Positions 46,529 to 55,497 of a DNA stretch of 64,000 nt are shown here, piece after piece. Where the stretch lies: contig NZ_WUTW01000006.1 of NCBI RefSeq assembly GCF_009831215.1, forward strand, positions 260,850 through 324,849, in the 5' to 3' direction. A model generated the notes under the pieces. The model was not told the origin of the DNA. It made no database searches and saw only the letters and a program-made list of their open reading frames with translations. The number at the start of each line of letters is the position of its first letter. Position 1 is the first letter of the stretch. The position numbers and the translations under genes are program-made. Source of the stretch: Actinomadura rayongensis (GTDB lineage: Bacteria > Actinomycetota > Actinomycetes > Streptosporangiales > Streptosporangiaceae).

Positions 46529-47941
46529 ATGATGACGACCATGACCGCGGCGCCCGCCCGTGCCGCGTCCGCCCGGTCGATGTGGGCGATCCTGGCGCTG
46601 GTGCTGCTCGCCGACGCCCTGGACGTGATCGACGCGACCGTCACCAACATCGCCGCGCCGACCATCGCGGCGGATCTGCACGGCGGGCCCGGCCTGATCA
46701 AGTGGCTGGGCACGGCCTACATGCTGGCGATGGGCGTGCTGCTCATGGTCGGCGGACGGCTGGGCGACAAGTACGGGCAGCGCAGGCTCTTCCTGATCGG
46801 GATGGCCGGGTTCACGGCCGCGTCGGCGGTGGCGGGCCTGGCTCCCGGACCGGCGCCGCTGCTCGCGGCCCGGGCGGCGCAGGGGGCCTTCGGCGCGCTG
46901 CTGATCCCGCAGGGGATGGGGATCATGACGAGGACGTTCCCGCGTCCGATGCTCACCCGGGCGTTCGGGCTGTTCGGGCCGCTGCTGGGCGTGGCCACGA
47001 TCGGCGGCCCGGCGCTGGCCGGGCTGATCATCAGCGCGGACCTGTTCGGGTTGTCGTGGCGCCCGGTCTTCCTGGTCAACGTGGTGCTCGGCGTGGCCGG
47101 GCTCGCGGTGGCCGTCCGGATCCTCCCGTCCGACGCCGGCGACCGGTCCACGGTCGTCGACGGGTGGGGCTCGGTCCTGCTCGCGGGCGCGATGTTCGGC
47201 CTGCTGTACGGGCTGATCGAGGGGGCCGGGGACGGGTGGGGTTTTGTCCCGGTCGCGTCGGTCGGCGTCGGCGCGGTGTTCTTCGCCGCGTTCGCCCGTC
47301 GGCAGTCGACGGCGTCCGATCCGCTGCTCAAGCCGTCGCTGCTGCGCAACCGAGGCTTCACGTCCGGCCTGGTCGTCGGGCTCACCGTCTTCGCCGCGAC
47401 GATCGGGCTGGTCTACGTGCTGTCGCTGTTCCTCCAGGAGGGCCTGCACGCCTCACCGCGCGCGGCGGCGCTGACGCTGCTGCCGCTGACGGTCGGCGTC
47501 ATCGGCTCGGCGTTCGCCGCGATGGGCGGGCTGGTCGCCCGGCTCGGCCGCACTCTGGTCTTCGCGGGGCTGGCGGTCATCCTGGCGGGGTGCGGCTGGG
47601 TGCTCGCCCTGGTCGCCGCGTCGGGCACCGGCGTCGGCCCGTGGACGCTCACGCCGGCGTTCTTCGTGGTCGGCGTCGGGATGGGCTGCTGCTACAGCAC
47701 GATCTTCGACGTCGCGCTCGGCGACATCGACCCCGGCGAGGCCGGGAGCGCGAGCGGATCGCTCAGCTCGATCCAGCAGCTCGCGTCCGGAATAGGATCG
47801 GCGGCGGTGACCTCGATCTTCTTCCAGGGCTCGGCGGGGGGCCCGGACCACGCCATGACGACCAGCCTGCTCGCCGTCATGGGGCTGCTCGCCCTGAGCG
47901 TCCCGCTCGTCGCCCTGATGCCCCGCAAGGCCGCGTCATGA
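46529..47941 (+). CDS. MFS drug exporter (EmrB/QacA, DHA2 type)
   Basis: 470 residues with about 14 hydrophobic segments. Asp-rich first helix (ADALDVIDATVTNIAAPTI), motif A GGRLGDKYGQRR and the motif-C-like GPLLGVATIGGPALAGLI. Known family members pump drugs by proton antiport. Head of an operon with a YCII/DGPF protein and an ECF42 sigma factor. ATG 46529. Confidence 0.93.
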   Translation: MMTTMTAAPARAASARSMWAILALVLLADALDVIDATVTNIAAPTIAADLHGGPGLIKWLGTAYMLAMGVLLMVGGRLGDKYGQRRLFLIGMAGFTAASAVAGLAPGPAPLLAARAAQGAFGALLIPQGMGIMTRTFPRPMLTRAFGLFGPLLGVATIGGPALAGLIISADLFGLSWRPVFLVNVVLGVAGLAVAVRILPSDAGDRSTVVDGWGSVLLAGAMFGLLYGLIEGAGDGWGFVPVASVGVGAVFFAAFARRQSTASDPLLKPSLLRNRGFTSGLVVGLTVFAATIGLVYVLSLFLQEGLHASPRAAALTLLPLTVGVIGSAFAAMGGLVARLGRTLVFAGLAVILAGCGWVLALVAASGTGVGPWTLTPAFFVVGVGMGCCYSTIFDVALGDIDPGEAGSASGSLSSIQQLASGIGSAAVTSIFFQGSAGGPDHAMTTSLLAVMGLLALSVPLVALMPRKAAS

Positions 47942-47988
47942 CCGGCGCCGCCGACACTGTTCTGCACACCATGGGAGGTGACCGCGCG

Positions 47989-48312
47989 ATGCGGTATCTG
48001 GTTTCGGTGATCGACGACAAGGACAATCCCGGCAGCGCGGACCGGGTGCCCGCGATCGGCGAGTTCAACAAGCGGCTGATGGCCGAGGGCCACTGGGTGT
48101 TCGCGGGCGGGCTCGCCGCCACCGACGCGGCCACCGTCGTCGACAACCGGGGCGAGCAGGCGGTGTTCAGCGACGGGCCGTTCCTGGAGTCCAAGGAGTA
48201 CCTCGCCGGAGTCTGGGTGTGGGAGGCCCCGGACCTGGACGTGGCGCTCGCCCTCGCCGCCGAGGCGTCGCGGATCTGCGACCGCAAGCTCGAAGTGCGA
48301 CCGTTCCTGTGA
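47989..48312 (+). CDS. YCII/DGPF-domain protein
   Basis: 107 residues from ATG 47989 with a strong GGGAGGTG site. It has the DGPF motif (VFSDGPFLESKEYLAG) of the family that is almost always linked to ECF42 sigma factors. The stop overlaps the sigma GTG start (GTGA). The role is thought to be in signalling or small-molecule chemistry of the ECF42 regulon, but is not proven. Confidence 0.93.
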   Translation: MRYLVSVIDDKDNPGSADRVPAIGEFNKRLMAEGHWVFAGGLAATDAATVVDNRGEQAVFSDGPFLESKEYLAGVWVWEAPDLDVALALAAEASRICDRKLEVRPFL

Positions 48313-49544
48313 CCGACGCCCACGCGGCGGTCGCCCGCGCCCACCGTGACGAGTGGGCGCGGGTCGTCGCCGGCCTGACCCGGCGCTTCGGCGATCTGGA
48401 CGTCGCCGAGGAGGCCGCCGCCGAGGCGTTCGCGACGGCCGTCCAGCGGTGGCCGTCCGACGGCGTGCCGCCCAACCCGGGCGCCTGGCTGACGACGACC
48501 GCCAACCGCAAGGCCATCGACCGGATCCGCCGGGAGAGCAAGCGCGACGACAAGCACAAGGAGGCGCGGACGGTGTTCGACGACGACCCGCCCGCGCCGG
48601 TCGGCGCGATCGACGACGACCGGCTCCGGCTGATCTTCACCTGCTGCCATCCGGCGCTGGCGATGCAGACCCGCGTGGCGCTGACGCTGCGGATGCTCGG
48701 CGGGCTGACCGTCCCGGAGATCGCCCGCGCGTTCCTGGTGCAGGAGACCGCGATGGAGCGGCGGATCACCCGCGCGAAGGCGAAGATCAAGGCGGCGGGC
48801 ATCCCGTACCGGGTGCCGTCCGCCGCGGACCTTCCGGGACGGCTGTCCGGGGTGCTCGCCGTCCTGTTCCTGGTGTTCAACGAGGGCTACCTGGCGACCG
48901 GCCCCGGCACCGACCCCGTCCGCCAGGACCTGACCGCCGAGGCGATCCGCCTCACCCGCCTGATCCGCGCGCTCCTGCCGGACGACGGCGAGGTCGCCGG
49001 GCTGCTGGCGCTGATGCTGCTCACCGAGGCCCGCCGCACCGCCCGCGTCTCGGCCGACGGCGAACTGGTCCCGCTGGCCGAGCAGGACCGCGGCTCCTGG
49101 GACGCGACACTGATCGCCGAGGGACACCGCCTGGTCCGCGAACGCCTCGCCGCAGCCGCCGCCGGAACCGCGCCGGGCCGCTACCAGATCCTCGCGGCGA
49201 TCAACGCGGTGCACACGTCCGCCCGCGACATCCGCGACACCGACTGGTCGCAGGTCGTCGCCCTCTACGACCAGCTCGTCCGCCTCGACCCGTCACCGAT
49301 CGTCGCCCTGAACCGCGCGATCGCAGTCGCCGAACTGGACGGCCCCGACGTGGCCCTGGCTTCCATCAACACCCTCGCCGAAAAACTCGCCGACTACCAC
49401 GCCTACCACGCCACCCGCGCCGACCTACTACGCAGACTGGGCCGCAGCCAACAATCCCGCGAGGCCTACGACAAGGCCATAGCCCTGGCCGGCAACACCG
49501 CCGAGACCGCCTACCTGACCCGCCGCCGCAACCAACTCCACTAA
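48309..49544 (+). CDS. ECF42-type sigma factor with TPR-like C-terminus
   Basis: 411 residues, GTG start overlapping the YCII stop. Sigma 2 and 4 regions are in residues 1-170 (RRFGDLDVAEEAAAEAFATA; FTCCHPAL; LTVPEIARAFLVQETAMERR). The 230-residue C-terminal extension with TPR-like helices (LYDQLVRLDPSPIVALNRAIA) is diagnostic of ECF42. No anti-sigma gene is present, as usual for this group. Likely controls the two copies of the 39-bp promoter element. Confidence 0.93.
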   Translation: MTDAHAAVARAHRDEWARVVAGLTRRFGDLDVAEEAAAEAFATAVQRWPSDGVPPNPGAWLTTTANRKAIDRIRRESKRDDKHKEARTVFDDDPPAPVGAIDDDRLRLIFTCCHPALAMQTRVALTLRMLGGLTVPEIARAFLVQETAMERRITRAKAKIKAAGIPYRVPSAADLPGRLSGVLAVLFLVFNEGYLATGPGTDPVRQDLTAEAIRLTRLIRALLPDDGEVAGLLALMLLTEARRTARVSADGELVPLAEQDRGSWDATLIAEGHRLVRERLAAAAAGTAPGRYQILAAINAVHTSARDIRDTDWSQVVALYDQLVRLDPSPIVALNRAIAVAELDGPDVALASINTLAEKLADYHAYHATRADLLRRLGRSQQSREAYDKAIALAGNTAETAYLTRRRNQLH

Positions 49545-49838
49545 CCCCACCCGCGCCCCACAAATGCCCTGCTCACGCCCCACCCACTCCAAAGCCCGGC
49601 CACCCTAGAGCGCACCCACCAACACCGCACTCGACCCAAAGCCCGGCCGACCCACACCACACTCGCGTACACCACGCCCGACCCAAAGCTCGACCGGCGC
49701 GGACAGGCGCAGGGCGACGCACGGACGAGCACCGTGGCGAGCAGGGGCAAGGGAAGGGGCCCTCGGCAACGGTGCAGGCGCCAGCTCACCCTGTCGAAGT
49801 CACCACTTCCGCACGGCTCACCACCGGACCAAAGCCAA

Positions 49839-49940
49839 CCGGAACGGTGTTCCGGACGTAATCGGAACGACGTTTCGATTATTAGCTTCCCAGAAGTGTC
49901 ACGTCGGGCCCTGGCGCCCGCAAGCGGAACGATGTTCCGC
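49839..49940. promoter_or_regulatory. Three GGAAC-N3-GTTCC operators without an obvious target gene
   Basis: CCGGAAC-ggt-GTTCCGG at 49839-49855, GGAAC-gac-GTTTC at 49864-49876 and GCGGAAC-gat-GTTCCGC at 49924-49940. The TetR gene downstream of them (49953-50522, minus) has similar sites in its own promoter. No gene starts beside these three, on either strand; 49545-49838 shows no supported gene. Confidence 0.65.
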
Positions 49941-49952
49941 GATGTGCGGGGT

Positions 49953-50522
49953 TCACGGGCGGAGTCCTGCGATGAGCAGGCGCACCAAGCGGCGGACGTC
50001 GTAGCGCGGGTCGCTCTCGGCGCCGATGCAGAGGTTACCGACGCCGCGCATCAGGTCATAGGCGTCCACGCGAGCGTGGATCTCCCCGGCCGCGACGGCC
50101 GCGTCGAGCAGCTGCGCACACACCGGCAGGAGCCGGTCGAGGAGGTAGGCGTGCAGTGCGTCGAACTCTTTCCGCTCGGAGCGCAGGACGGCCGCGAGTC
50201 CGTGTCTGGTGACCAGGAAGTCCACGAACAGGTCGATCCACCGGCCCAGCGCGGCGTGCGGGGCCGTTCCGCCTTCGAGCAGGGCCGTCCCGGCCTCGGC
50301 GCACGCCTCCACCTGGTTCCGGTAGACGGCGATGATGAGGTCGGCCCGGGTCGGGAAGTGGCGGTAGATCGTGGCCACCCCGACGCCCGCGCGGGCCGCG
50401 ATGTCGCGGACCGGCGCCTCGACGCCGGACTCCACGAAGACCGCCGCCGCGGCGTCGAGCAGCGTCCGCTCGTTGCGCAGAGCGTCCGCCCGCCTGCGCG
50501 GGGCCTCGCCGTCGTCTCGCAC
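49953..50522 (-). CDS. TetR-family regulator
   Basis: 189 residues, GTG start with GGAGG upstream. HTH about 20-65 (VRDIAARAGVGVATIYRHFPTRADL). The C-terminal domain (HAALGRWIDLFVDFL) resembles the SbtR-like group of TetR proteins. Operator-like GGAAC repeats lie on both sides of the gene. No exporter or enzyme gene is adjacent, so its target is uncertain. Confidence 0.92.
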   Translation of the reverse strand: MRDDGEAPRRRADALRNERTLLDAAAAVFVESGVEAPVRDIAARAGVGVATIYRHFPTRADLIIAVYRNQVEACAEAGTALLEGGTAPHAALGRWIDLFVDFLVTRHGLAAVLRSERKEFDALHAYLLDRLLPVCAQLLDAAVAAGEIHARVDAYDLMRGVGNLCIGAESDPRYDVRRLVRLLIAGLRP

Positions 50523-50547
50523 CTGCCGCCTCCGGGTTCATTAAAAC

Positions 50548-50583
50548 GGAACATGGTTTCGGAACACTGCGGAACAATGATCC
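50548..50583 (-). promoter_or_regulatory. Operator-like repeats in front of the TetR gene
   Basis: GGAAC-atg-GTTTC at 50548-50560 and GGAAC-aat-GATCC at 50571-50583, the same half-site as in 49839-49940. Suggests autorepression. Confidence 0.6.
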
Positions 50584-51195
50584 GTTTAGCCATGATGTCG
50601 GAGCGAGGAGGCGGGTGGCAAGGAGACGATGGCGGCGCCGACCGATTTGCAGCGCGTTGGGAAGTGCCCGCGCGGTGTGGCTTGTCGCGTCTCCCGAACC
50701 GCGCCGGGCTGGACGCAGTGGAGCGGCGGGGGTCGGCCGGGAGGCCGGGCTGACGCTGATTCAGCTCGCGCCCGGCTTCGTCACGGCGCCTCCGGCGTGG
50801 CTGGCGCGCGATGCCGTGCCAGGCGGCGCTTGCGTCGCACTGCCGCCCGCCAGCGCGCGGGCAGCCCGGCGTTGGACGCCCCGGCGCGCAGCGCCCCGCG
50901 CACGTTGGATCACCGACCGCCGCGCACCGGACCGCCAGCGCCCCTGCGCGCCGGACCAGCTGCCGGACCAGCTGCCGGACCAGCGCGCTGCTGGCGGCAC
51001 TGTGGCGCCGGGTGACGCTCTAAAGCGACCGGCGCGACCGGCGCGATCGACGCGCCGGGGGTCGACCTCGCCTCGCACGAAAAGGTCGGCATCCCGCCCG
51101 CATTGCAGGATTCGGCGCCGCGCCGCCGCTGACCGCTTCGACGCCGACCGCTTCGACGCTGACGGTTCGGTGGCCCGTCGGTGGCCCGTCGGTGG
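50584..51195. other. Intergenic stretch with short tandem repeats
   Basis: About 610 bp without a supportable gene. It contains nearly three copies of the 12-mer CCGGACCAGCTG (50951-50984) and short direct repeats such as GACCGCTTCGACGC and GGTGGCCCGTC near 51129-51190. Low-complexity GC-rich spacer. Confidence 0.5.
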
Positions 51196-51771
51196 TCAGT
51201 TGTGGCGGGTTGGGCGGTAGGTCAGGACCTGGGTGTTGGTGTCGAAGGTTCGGGCGTCGACGAGTTCGAGGTCGAAGTCGTCGGCGCCGTTGAAGATCCG
51301 GGCGACGCCGGTCGTGCCGGAGATGACGGGGAAGATCGTGATTTCGACGGCGTCGACGAGGCCGGCGTTCAGCAGGGCGCGGTTGAGGGTCAGGCTGCCG
51401 TGGGAGCGCAGCGGCACGTCGGATTCGGCCTTGAGCCGGGTGACCGCCTCGATCGGGTCGCCGGGGTCGATGGTCGTGTCCGGCCAGTCGAGGGGCTCGG
51501 TCAGTCGGCTGGAGAAGACGGTGACCGGGGAGGCGAACATGCGCGTGATCCACTCGTCGACACGGCTGCGGTCGAAGGTCGGGGCCAGGAACGGGGCGTT
51601 GGAGGTGTAGGTCTTGGCGCCGAGGACCATGCGCAGCGGGTCGCGGTAGGCGGCTGCGCGGTGCGCGAGGAACTCGGGGCCCTGCTTGCTCCAGTAGCCG
51701 CCCCAGTCGCCGTTGTGGTTGGCGTAGCCGTCGAGCGTGGAGAAGATGTCGAAGGTGTAGGTGGCGGTCAT
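51196..51771 (-). CDS. Dihydrofolate reductase-family (RibD C-terminal-like) protein
   Basis: 191 residues. Typical RibD_C layout: FDIFSTLDGYANHNGDWGGYW at the start, MVLGAKTYTS, and SHGSLTLNRALLNAGLVDAVEITIFPV for the NADPH site. ATG 51771 with AAGGAGA. Such proteins are common in ECF regulons. The promoter shares the 39-bp element with the MFS-YCII-ECF42 operon. Confidence 0.9.
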   Translation of the reverse strand: MTATYTFDIFSTLDGYANHNGDWGGYWSKQGPEFLAHRAAAYRDPLRMVLGAKTYTSNAPFLAPTFDRSRVDEWITRMFASPVTVFSSRLTEPLDWPDTTIDPGDPIEAVTRLKAESDVPLRSHGSLTLNRALLNAGLVDAVEITIFPVISGTTGVARIFNGADDFDLELVDARTFDTNTQVLTYRPTRHN

Positions 51772-51811
51772 GGTGTCTCCTTGCGGGTGTCGGGCGTGCC
51801 GCGTCTTGCGG

Positions 51812-51850
51812 CCTCACCCTTGCTACGGACGGACCCGCCTCGACCCGACA
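51812..51850 (-). promoter_or_regulatory. Shared 39-bp ECF42-type promoter element of the DHFR-like gene
   Basis: Reverse complement begins TGTCGGGTCG and ends CGTAGCAAGGGTGAGG; 34/39 match to 46450-46488. It lies about 40 bp before the ATG at 51771, the same spacing as in front of the MFS gene. Confidence 0.65.
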
Positions 51851-51940
51851 CCGTCCGCCGGATCTTTTTGGGAAACTTTCGGGGTGCCGGTCGGCGGCGC
51901 GGGTGACGCCCGGCCGGGAGCCGGGCTCGGGAGGGGTGGC

Positions 51941-53089
51941 GTGACGGGTTCCGACGACGACGTGCGCGTGGTGCCCGCGCCGCGTGCAGCAGCGGCCGTG
52001 CCGTCGGGCGGCGACGCGGTCGCCGAAGCCGTGCCGTCCGGCGGGGACGCGTTCACCGAGGCCGTCGCGGTGCTGCCCGTGCTGCCGGACGACGAGCCGG
52101 GCGAGCGGTACGGGCTGCGGGCGTTGACGGCGGCGTGGCTGCGGGGCCAGCGCAGTGACGCGACCCGCCGCGCCTACTTCCAGGACCTGGCGGGCTGGCT
52201 GGACCACTGCGCCCGCACCCGGCTGGATCCGCTGGCCGCGCGGCGGGCCGACGTGGACGACTGGACGGCGACGATGACCGTGGCCGTCCGGGGCGGCGGG
52301 ACGCGGCCCGCGGGGTCGGCGACCAAGGCGCGCAGGCTGGCGGCGGTGTCGTCGTGGTACCGGTACCTGCAGTCCAACGACGCGGCGGAGCGCAACCCGA
52401 CGCTGCTGGTGCGGCGCCCGTCGGCGGCGGAGATCGAGGCGGCGGCGCGCAAGGCGCCGACGCTCAGCGTCCGGGAGACGGCGGCGCTGCTGGACACGGC
52501 CGAGCAGCGCGCCCGCCGCGACGGCACGGAGGCGGCGTGGCGGGACGCGGCCGTCGTCGCGCTGCTGTTCTACACGGCGCTGCGCGTGTCGGCGATCACC
52601 GGCGCGGACGTCGCGGACCTGGACACCGAGGCCGGGTACCGGGTGCTGCGGCACGCGCTGAAGGGCAAGGGCCCGGGCGCGCGCGGCTACGTCCGGCTGG
52701 ACGGGGACCTGTGCCGCGTGCTGGACGCCTACCTGGCCGTCCGGGGCGAAGACGGGGGCCCGCTGCTGGTGACGACGCCGCATCCGCACGATCCACGCCG
52801 TCCGGGCGGGAAGCGGCTCACGCAGCGGGACGTCACCAACATCCTGCGCGCCCAGGCCGAGCGCGCCGGCCTGCCCGCCGCGCGCAAGCTGAGCCCGCAC
52901 AGCGGGCGCCGGACGGTCATCACGACGCTGCTCGGCAACGACGTGCCGCTGCCGAAGGTGCAGGACCTGGCGGGCCACGCCGATCCGCGCACGACGCGCC
53001 GCTACGACGACACCAACCACCGGCTGGCGGCGTCCCCGGTGACGGACCTGACGCGGATCATCGCGCGGCACCGGGGCGAGCCCGGCTAG
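51941..53089 (+). CDS. Tyrosine recombinase (XerC/D-like integrase)
   Basis: 382 residues; GTG 51941 preceded by GGGAGGGG. SAM-like N-terminal domain about 55-150. All catalytic residues present: Arg215 (YTALRVS), His320 and Arg323 (SPHSGRR), His346 (LAGHADPR) and Tyr355. The first about 50 residues are an Ala/Pro/Gly-rich tail. No tRNA, att site, excisionase or phage gene is near, so it looks free-standing rather than part of a recognisable island; a role in an unrecognised element remains possible. Confidence 0.9.
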   Translation: MTGSDDDVRVVPAPRAAAAVPSGGDAVAEAVPSGGDAFTEAVAVLPVLPDDEPGERYGLRALTAAWLRGQRSDATRRAYFQDLAGWLDHCARTRLDPLAARRADVDDWTATMTVAVRGGGTRPAGSATKARRLAAVSSWYRYLQSNDAAERNPTLLVRRPSAAEIEAAARKAPTLSVRETAALLDTAEQRARRDGTEAAWRDAAVVALLFYTALRVSAITGADVADLDTEAGYRVLRHALKGKGPGARGYVRLDGDLCRVLDAYLAVRGEDGGPLLVTTPHPHDPRRPGGKRLTQRDVTNILRAQAERAGLPAARKLSPHSGRRTVITTLLGNDVPLPKVQDLAGHADPRTTRRYDDTNHRLAASPVTDLTRIIARHRGEPG

Positions 53090-53129
53090 GGTTTCGGCCG
53101 TTCACCCACCCTGCGAGGACGGAGGCCGC

Positions 53130-53699
53130 ATGGCGCGCGTCACCGCCGAACTCCTGGCCCGGACGGCGGCGGAGCTGGCCGACGAGTCCGGGTTCGGCAA
53201 CCTGACCGTCTCGGCCGTCGCGCGGCGGCTCGGGGTGAAGGACCCGAGCCTGTACGCGCACATCGCCAACGCGCGGGACCTGAAGACGCGGGTGGCGCTG
53301 CTGGCGCTGGACGAGCTGGCGGACCGCGTCGCCGAGGCGCTGGCGGGCCGGTCGGGCCGGGACGCGCTGGTCGCGTTCGCCGGCGCCTACCGCGCGTACG
53401 CCCACGAGCACCCGGGCCGGTACGCGGCGACGCGGTTCCCGCTGGACGCCGAGACCGCCGCGGCGAGCGCCGCGCCGCGGCACTCGGCGATGACGCGGGC
53501 GCTGCTGCGCGGCTACGGCCTGCCCGAGCCGGACGAGACGGACGCGGTGCGGTTCCTCGGCAGCGTGTTCCACGGGTTCGTGAGCCTGGAGGCGACGGGC
53601 GGGTTCGCGCACACGCCGCGCGAGACCGACGCGTCGTGGGCGTGGCTGCTGGACACGGTGGACGCGGCGCTGTGGTCCCGGCGGCCGGGGAACGCCTGA
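53130..53699 (+). CDS. TetR-family regulator (WHG-domain type)
   Basis: 189 residues. HTH in the first 50 residues (LTVSAVARRLGVKDPSLYAHI), C-terminal domain with GYGLPEPDETDAVRFLGSVFHGFVSLE, the TetR-WHG pattern. Lies 40 bp after the recombinase gene and ends 30 bp from the convergent TetR gene. No target assigned. Confidence 0.92.
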   Translation: MARVTAELLARTAAELADESGFGNLTVSAVARRLGVKDPSLYAHIANARDLKTRVALLALDELADRVAEALAGRSGRDALVAFAGAYRAYAHEHPGRYAATRFPLDAETAAASAAPRHSAMTRALLRGYGLPEPDETDAVRFLGSVFHGFVSLEATGGFAHTPRETDASWAWLLDTVDAALWSRRPGNA

Positions 53700-53729
53700 T
53701 CAGGGCGGCATCGCGGCCGAACCGCCTGA

Positions 53730-54446
53730 TCAGGGCACCTCGGGGAGCATCGCCGCGATGCACGCCAGGACGCGGTCGAGCCCGTAGGCGAAGCGCTCCT
53801 CGCGTCCGAGGTGGGGCTGGCGGGCGTCGCGGACGACGCGGGTGAGCATCGGGTACCGCCCGAACGCCATGAGGTCGCGGACGTAGCCGCCGCTGGCGCG
53901 CATCCAGGCGTCGGCGGTCATGCCGGTGCGGCGGGTCTCGGCGGCCCAGGCGGCCTCCTCGCGGACGGTGTCCTGCACGTAGGAGGTGACCAGCCCGCTG
54001 TAGGTCATGATGTCGTCCACGGGGATGCCGACGTCCAGGGCGCCCATCATGAACTCCAGGTAGCGGAGCTGGTTCGGCCCGAGCGCGGGGCGGGCGCGGC
54101 GGGCGTCGACGGCCCAGGGGTGGCGCAGCAGGGCGGCGCGGGCGTGCTCGGCGCCGAGCCGCAGGTCGGCGCGCCAGTCGCCGCTCGGGGCGTCGGGCAG
54201 GCCGAACTCGCCGTGGACGTGGTCGATCATCAGCTCGACGAGGTCGTCGCGGCTCGGGACGTACCGGTACAGCGACATCGCGCCGGTGCCGATCTCGGCG
54301 GCGACGCGGCGCATGGACGCGGCGTCCAGCCCGTCGGCGTCGGCGACGGCGACGGCCGCGGCGGTGATCTGGGCGCGGCTGTAGGCGGGCCGCGGCCCGC
54401 GGCTCTGCCGTTCGGGACGGCTCCAGATCGTGGTGGGTTCGGTCAC
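53730..54446 (-). CDS. TetR-family regulator of the adjacent ABC exporter
   Basis: 238 residues from GTG 54446 with GGAGGTG. N-terminal HTH after a 20-residue lead (AASMRRVAAEIGTGAMSLYRYVPSRDDL), C-terminal domain of the TetR_C drug-regulator type. Divergent from the DrrAB-like pair; two identical-pattern operators lie between them. Confidence 0.93.
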   Translation of the reverse strand: MTEPTTIWSRPERQSRGPRPAYSRAQITAAAVAVADADGLDAASMRRVAAEIGTGAMSLYRYVPSRDDLVELMIDHVHGEFGLPDAPSGDWRADLRLGAEHARAALLRHPWAVDARRARPALGPNQLRYLEFMMGALDVGIPVDDIMTYSGLVTSYVQDTVREEAAWAAETRRTGMTADAWMRASGGYVRDLMAFGRYPMLTRVVRDARQPHLGREERFAYGLDRVLACIAAMLPEVP

Positions 54447-54482
54447 CGGGCGTGGCACCTCCGTCCGGACGATTCTAGTTGC

Positions 54483-54527
54483 GTACGCCGTACTCCGTTG
54501 CCTACCCTCTCTCTGCGTACGACGTAC
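54483..54527. promoter_or_regulatory. Twin GTACG-N-CGTAC operators
   Basis: GTACG-c-CGTAC (54483-54493) and GTACG-a-CGTAC (54517-54527) between the divergent tetR and ABC exporter genes, 34 bp apart start to start. Each is preceded by TTGC or CTGC. Likely TetR sites that control both directions. Confidence 0.7.
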
Positions 54528-54543
54528 CCAATGGGAGGTGGCC

Positions 54544-55497
54544 ATGGCGGATCCGATCGTCCTCGCCGAAGGGCTGCACAAGCGCTTCGGCGACACCCAC
54601 GCGCTGCGCGGGCTGGACCTGGCCGTCCCGGCCGGGACGGTCTGCGGCGTGCTCGGCCCGAACGGGGCCGGGAAGACAACGGCCGTCCGCATCCTGGCGA
54701 CGCTGACCGCGCCGGACGCCGGGCACGCGCGCATCGCCGGGCTGGACGTGGTCGCCGACGCCGCCCGCGTCCGCGCCCGGATCGGGCTGGCGGGCCAGTA
54801 CGCGGCGGTGGACGCGAAGCTGACCGGGCGCGGGAACCTGCGCATGTTCGGCCGCCTGTTCCACCTGCCGCGCGCGGCGGCGCGGCGCCGGGCCGACGAG
54901 CTGCTGGAGCGGTTCGGGCTGACGGCGGCGGCCGACCGGGTCGTCGGCGGCTACTCGGGCGGGATGCGGCGGCGCCTGGACCTGGCGGCGAGCCTGATCC
55001 TGCGCCCGGACGTGCTGTTCCTGGACGAGCCGACCACCGGCCTGGACCCGCGCAGCCGGGGCGCGATCTGGGACGCGGTGCGGGAGCTGGCGGCGGGCGG
55101 CGCGACCGTCCTGCTGACCACGCAGTACCTGGAGGAGGCCGACCGGCTCGCCGACGAGGTCGCGGTGGTCGACCACGGCCGCGTCATCGCGACGGGCACG
55201 CCGGACGCGCTGAAGTCGCGGATCGGGGACCGGCTGGACGTCGTCGTCGCCGACCCGGCGCGGGCGGCGGACGCGGCGCAGGTCCTGGCGCGGCTCGCGG
55301 GCGCCTACCCGGCGCTGGCGGGCGGCACCCGGTTCAGCGTGCCGCTGACCGCGCCGGTGCGGCTCGCCGACGTCGTCCGGGAACTGGACCGGGCGGGCGT
55401 GGACGCCGACGACGTCGCGCTGCGCCGCCCGACGCTGGACGAGGTGTTCCTGCGCCTCACCGGCGCCGACGCCGAGCCGGCGGAGGCGGCCCGATGA
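54544..55497 (+). CDS. ABC exporter ATPase, DrrA family (second copy)
   Basis: 317 residues; ATG 54544 with GGGAGGTG. Walker A GPNGAGKTT near 38-46, GLAGQYAAVDAKLTGRGNL, SGGMRRRLDLA and LDEPTTGLDPRSR. Same family as the protein at 40516-41451 but clearly divergent, so not a recent duplicate. 4-bp overlap with the permease gene. Confidence 0.94.
   Translation: MADPIVLAEGLHKRFGDTHALRGLDLAVPAGTVCGVLGPNGAGKTTAVRILATLTAPDAGHARIAGLDVVADAARVRARIGLAGQYAAVDAKLTGRGNLRMFGRLFHLPRAAARRRADELLERFGLTAAADRVVGGYSGGMRRRLDLAASLILRPDVLFLDEPTTGLDPRSRGAIWDAVRELAAGGATVLLTTQYLEEADRLADEVAVVDHGRVIATGTPDALKSRIGDRLDVVVADPARAADAAQVLARLAGAYPALAGGTRFSVPLTAPVRLADVVRELDRAGVDADDVALRRPTLDEVFLRLTGADAEPAEAAR

Noticed and set aside
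49541..49789. Minus-strand frame of 82 codons in the gap after the ECF42 gene, as a possible target of the orphan operators
   Set aside because: Composition is that of a shadow; no RBS, no motif, and it overlaps the sigma gene end.
50951..50984. 12-bp tandem repeats as a possible CRISPR-like or iteron array
   Set aside because: Fewer than three contiguous copies, no spacers, no cas or replication gene nearby.
51761..51940. Longer N-terminus for the tyrosine recombinase
   Set aside because: It would run through the promoter element of the divergent DHFR-like gene; the GTG at 51941 has a good ribosome binding site.
51941..53089. Tyrosine recombinase as the integrase of a genomic island
   Set aside because: No tRNA, no att-like direct repeats and no phage or plasmid genes found on either side; kept as a free-standing recombinase.
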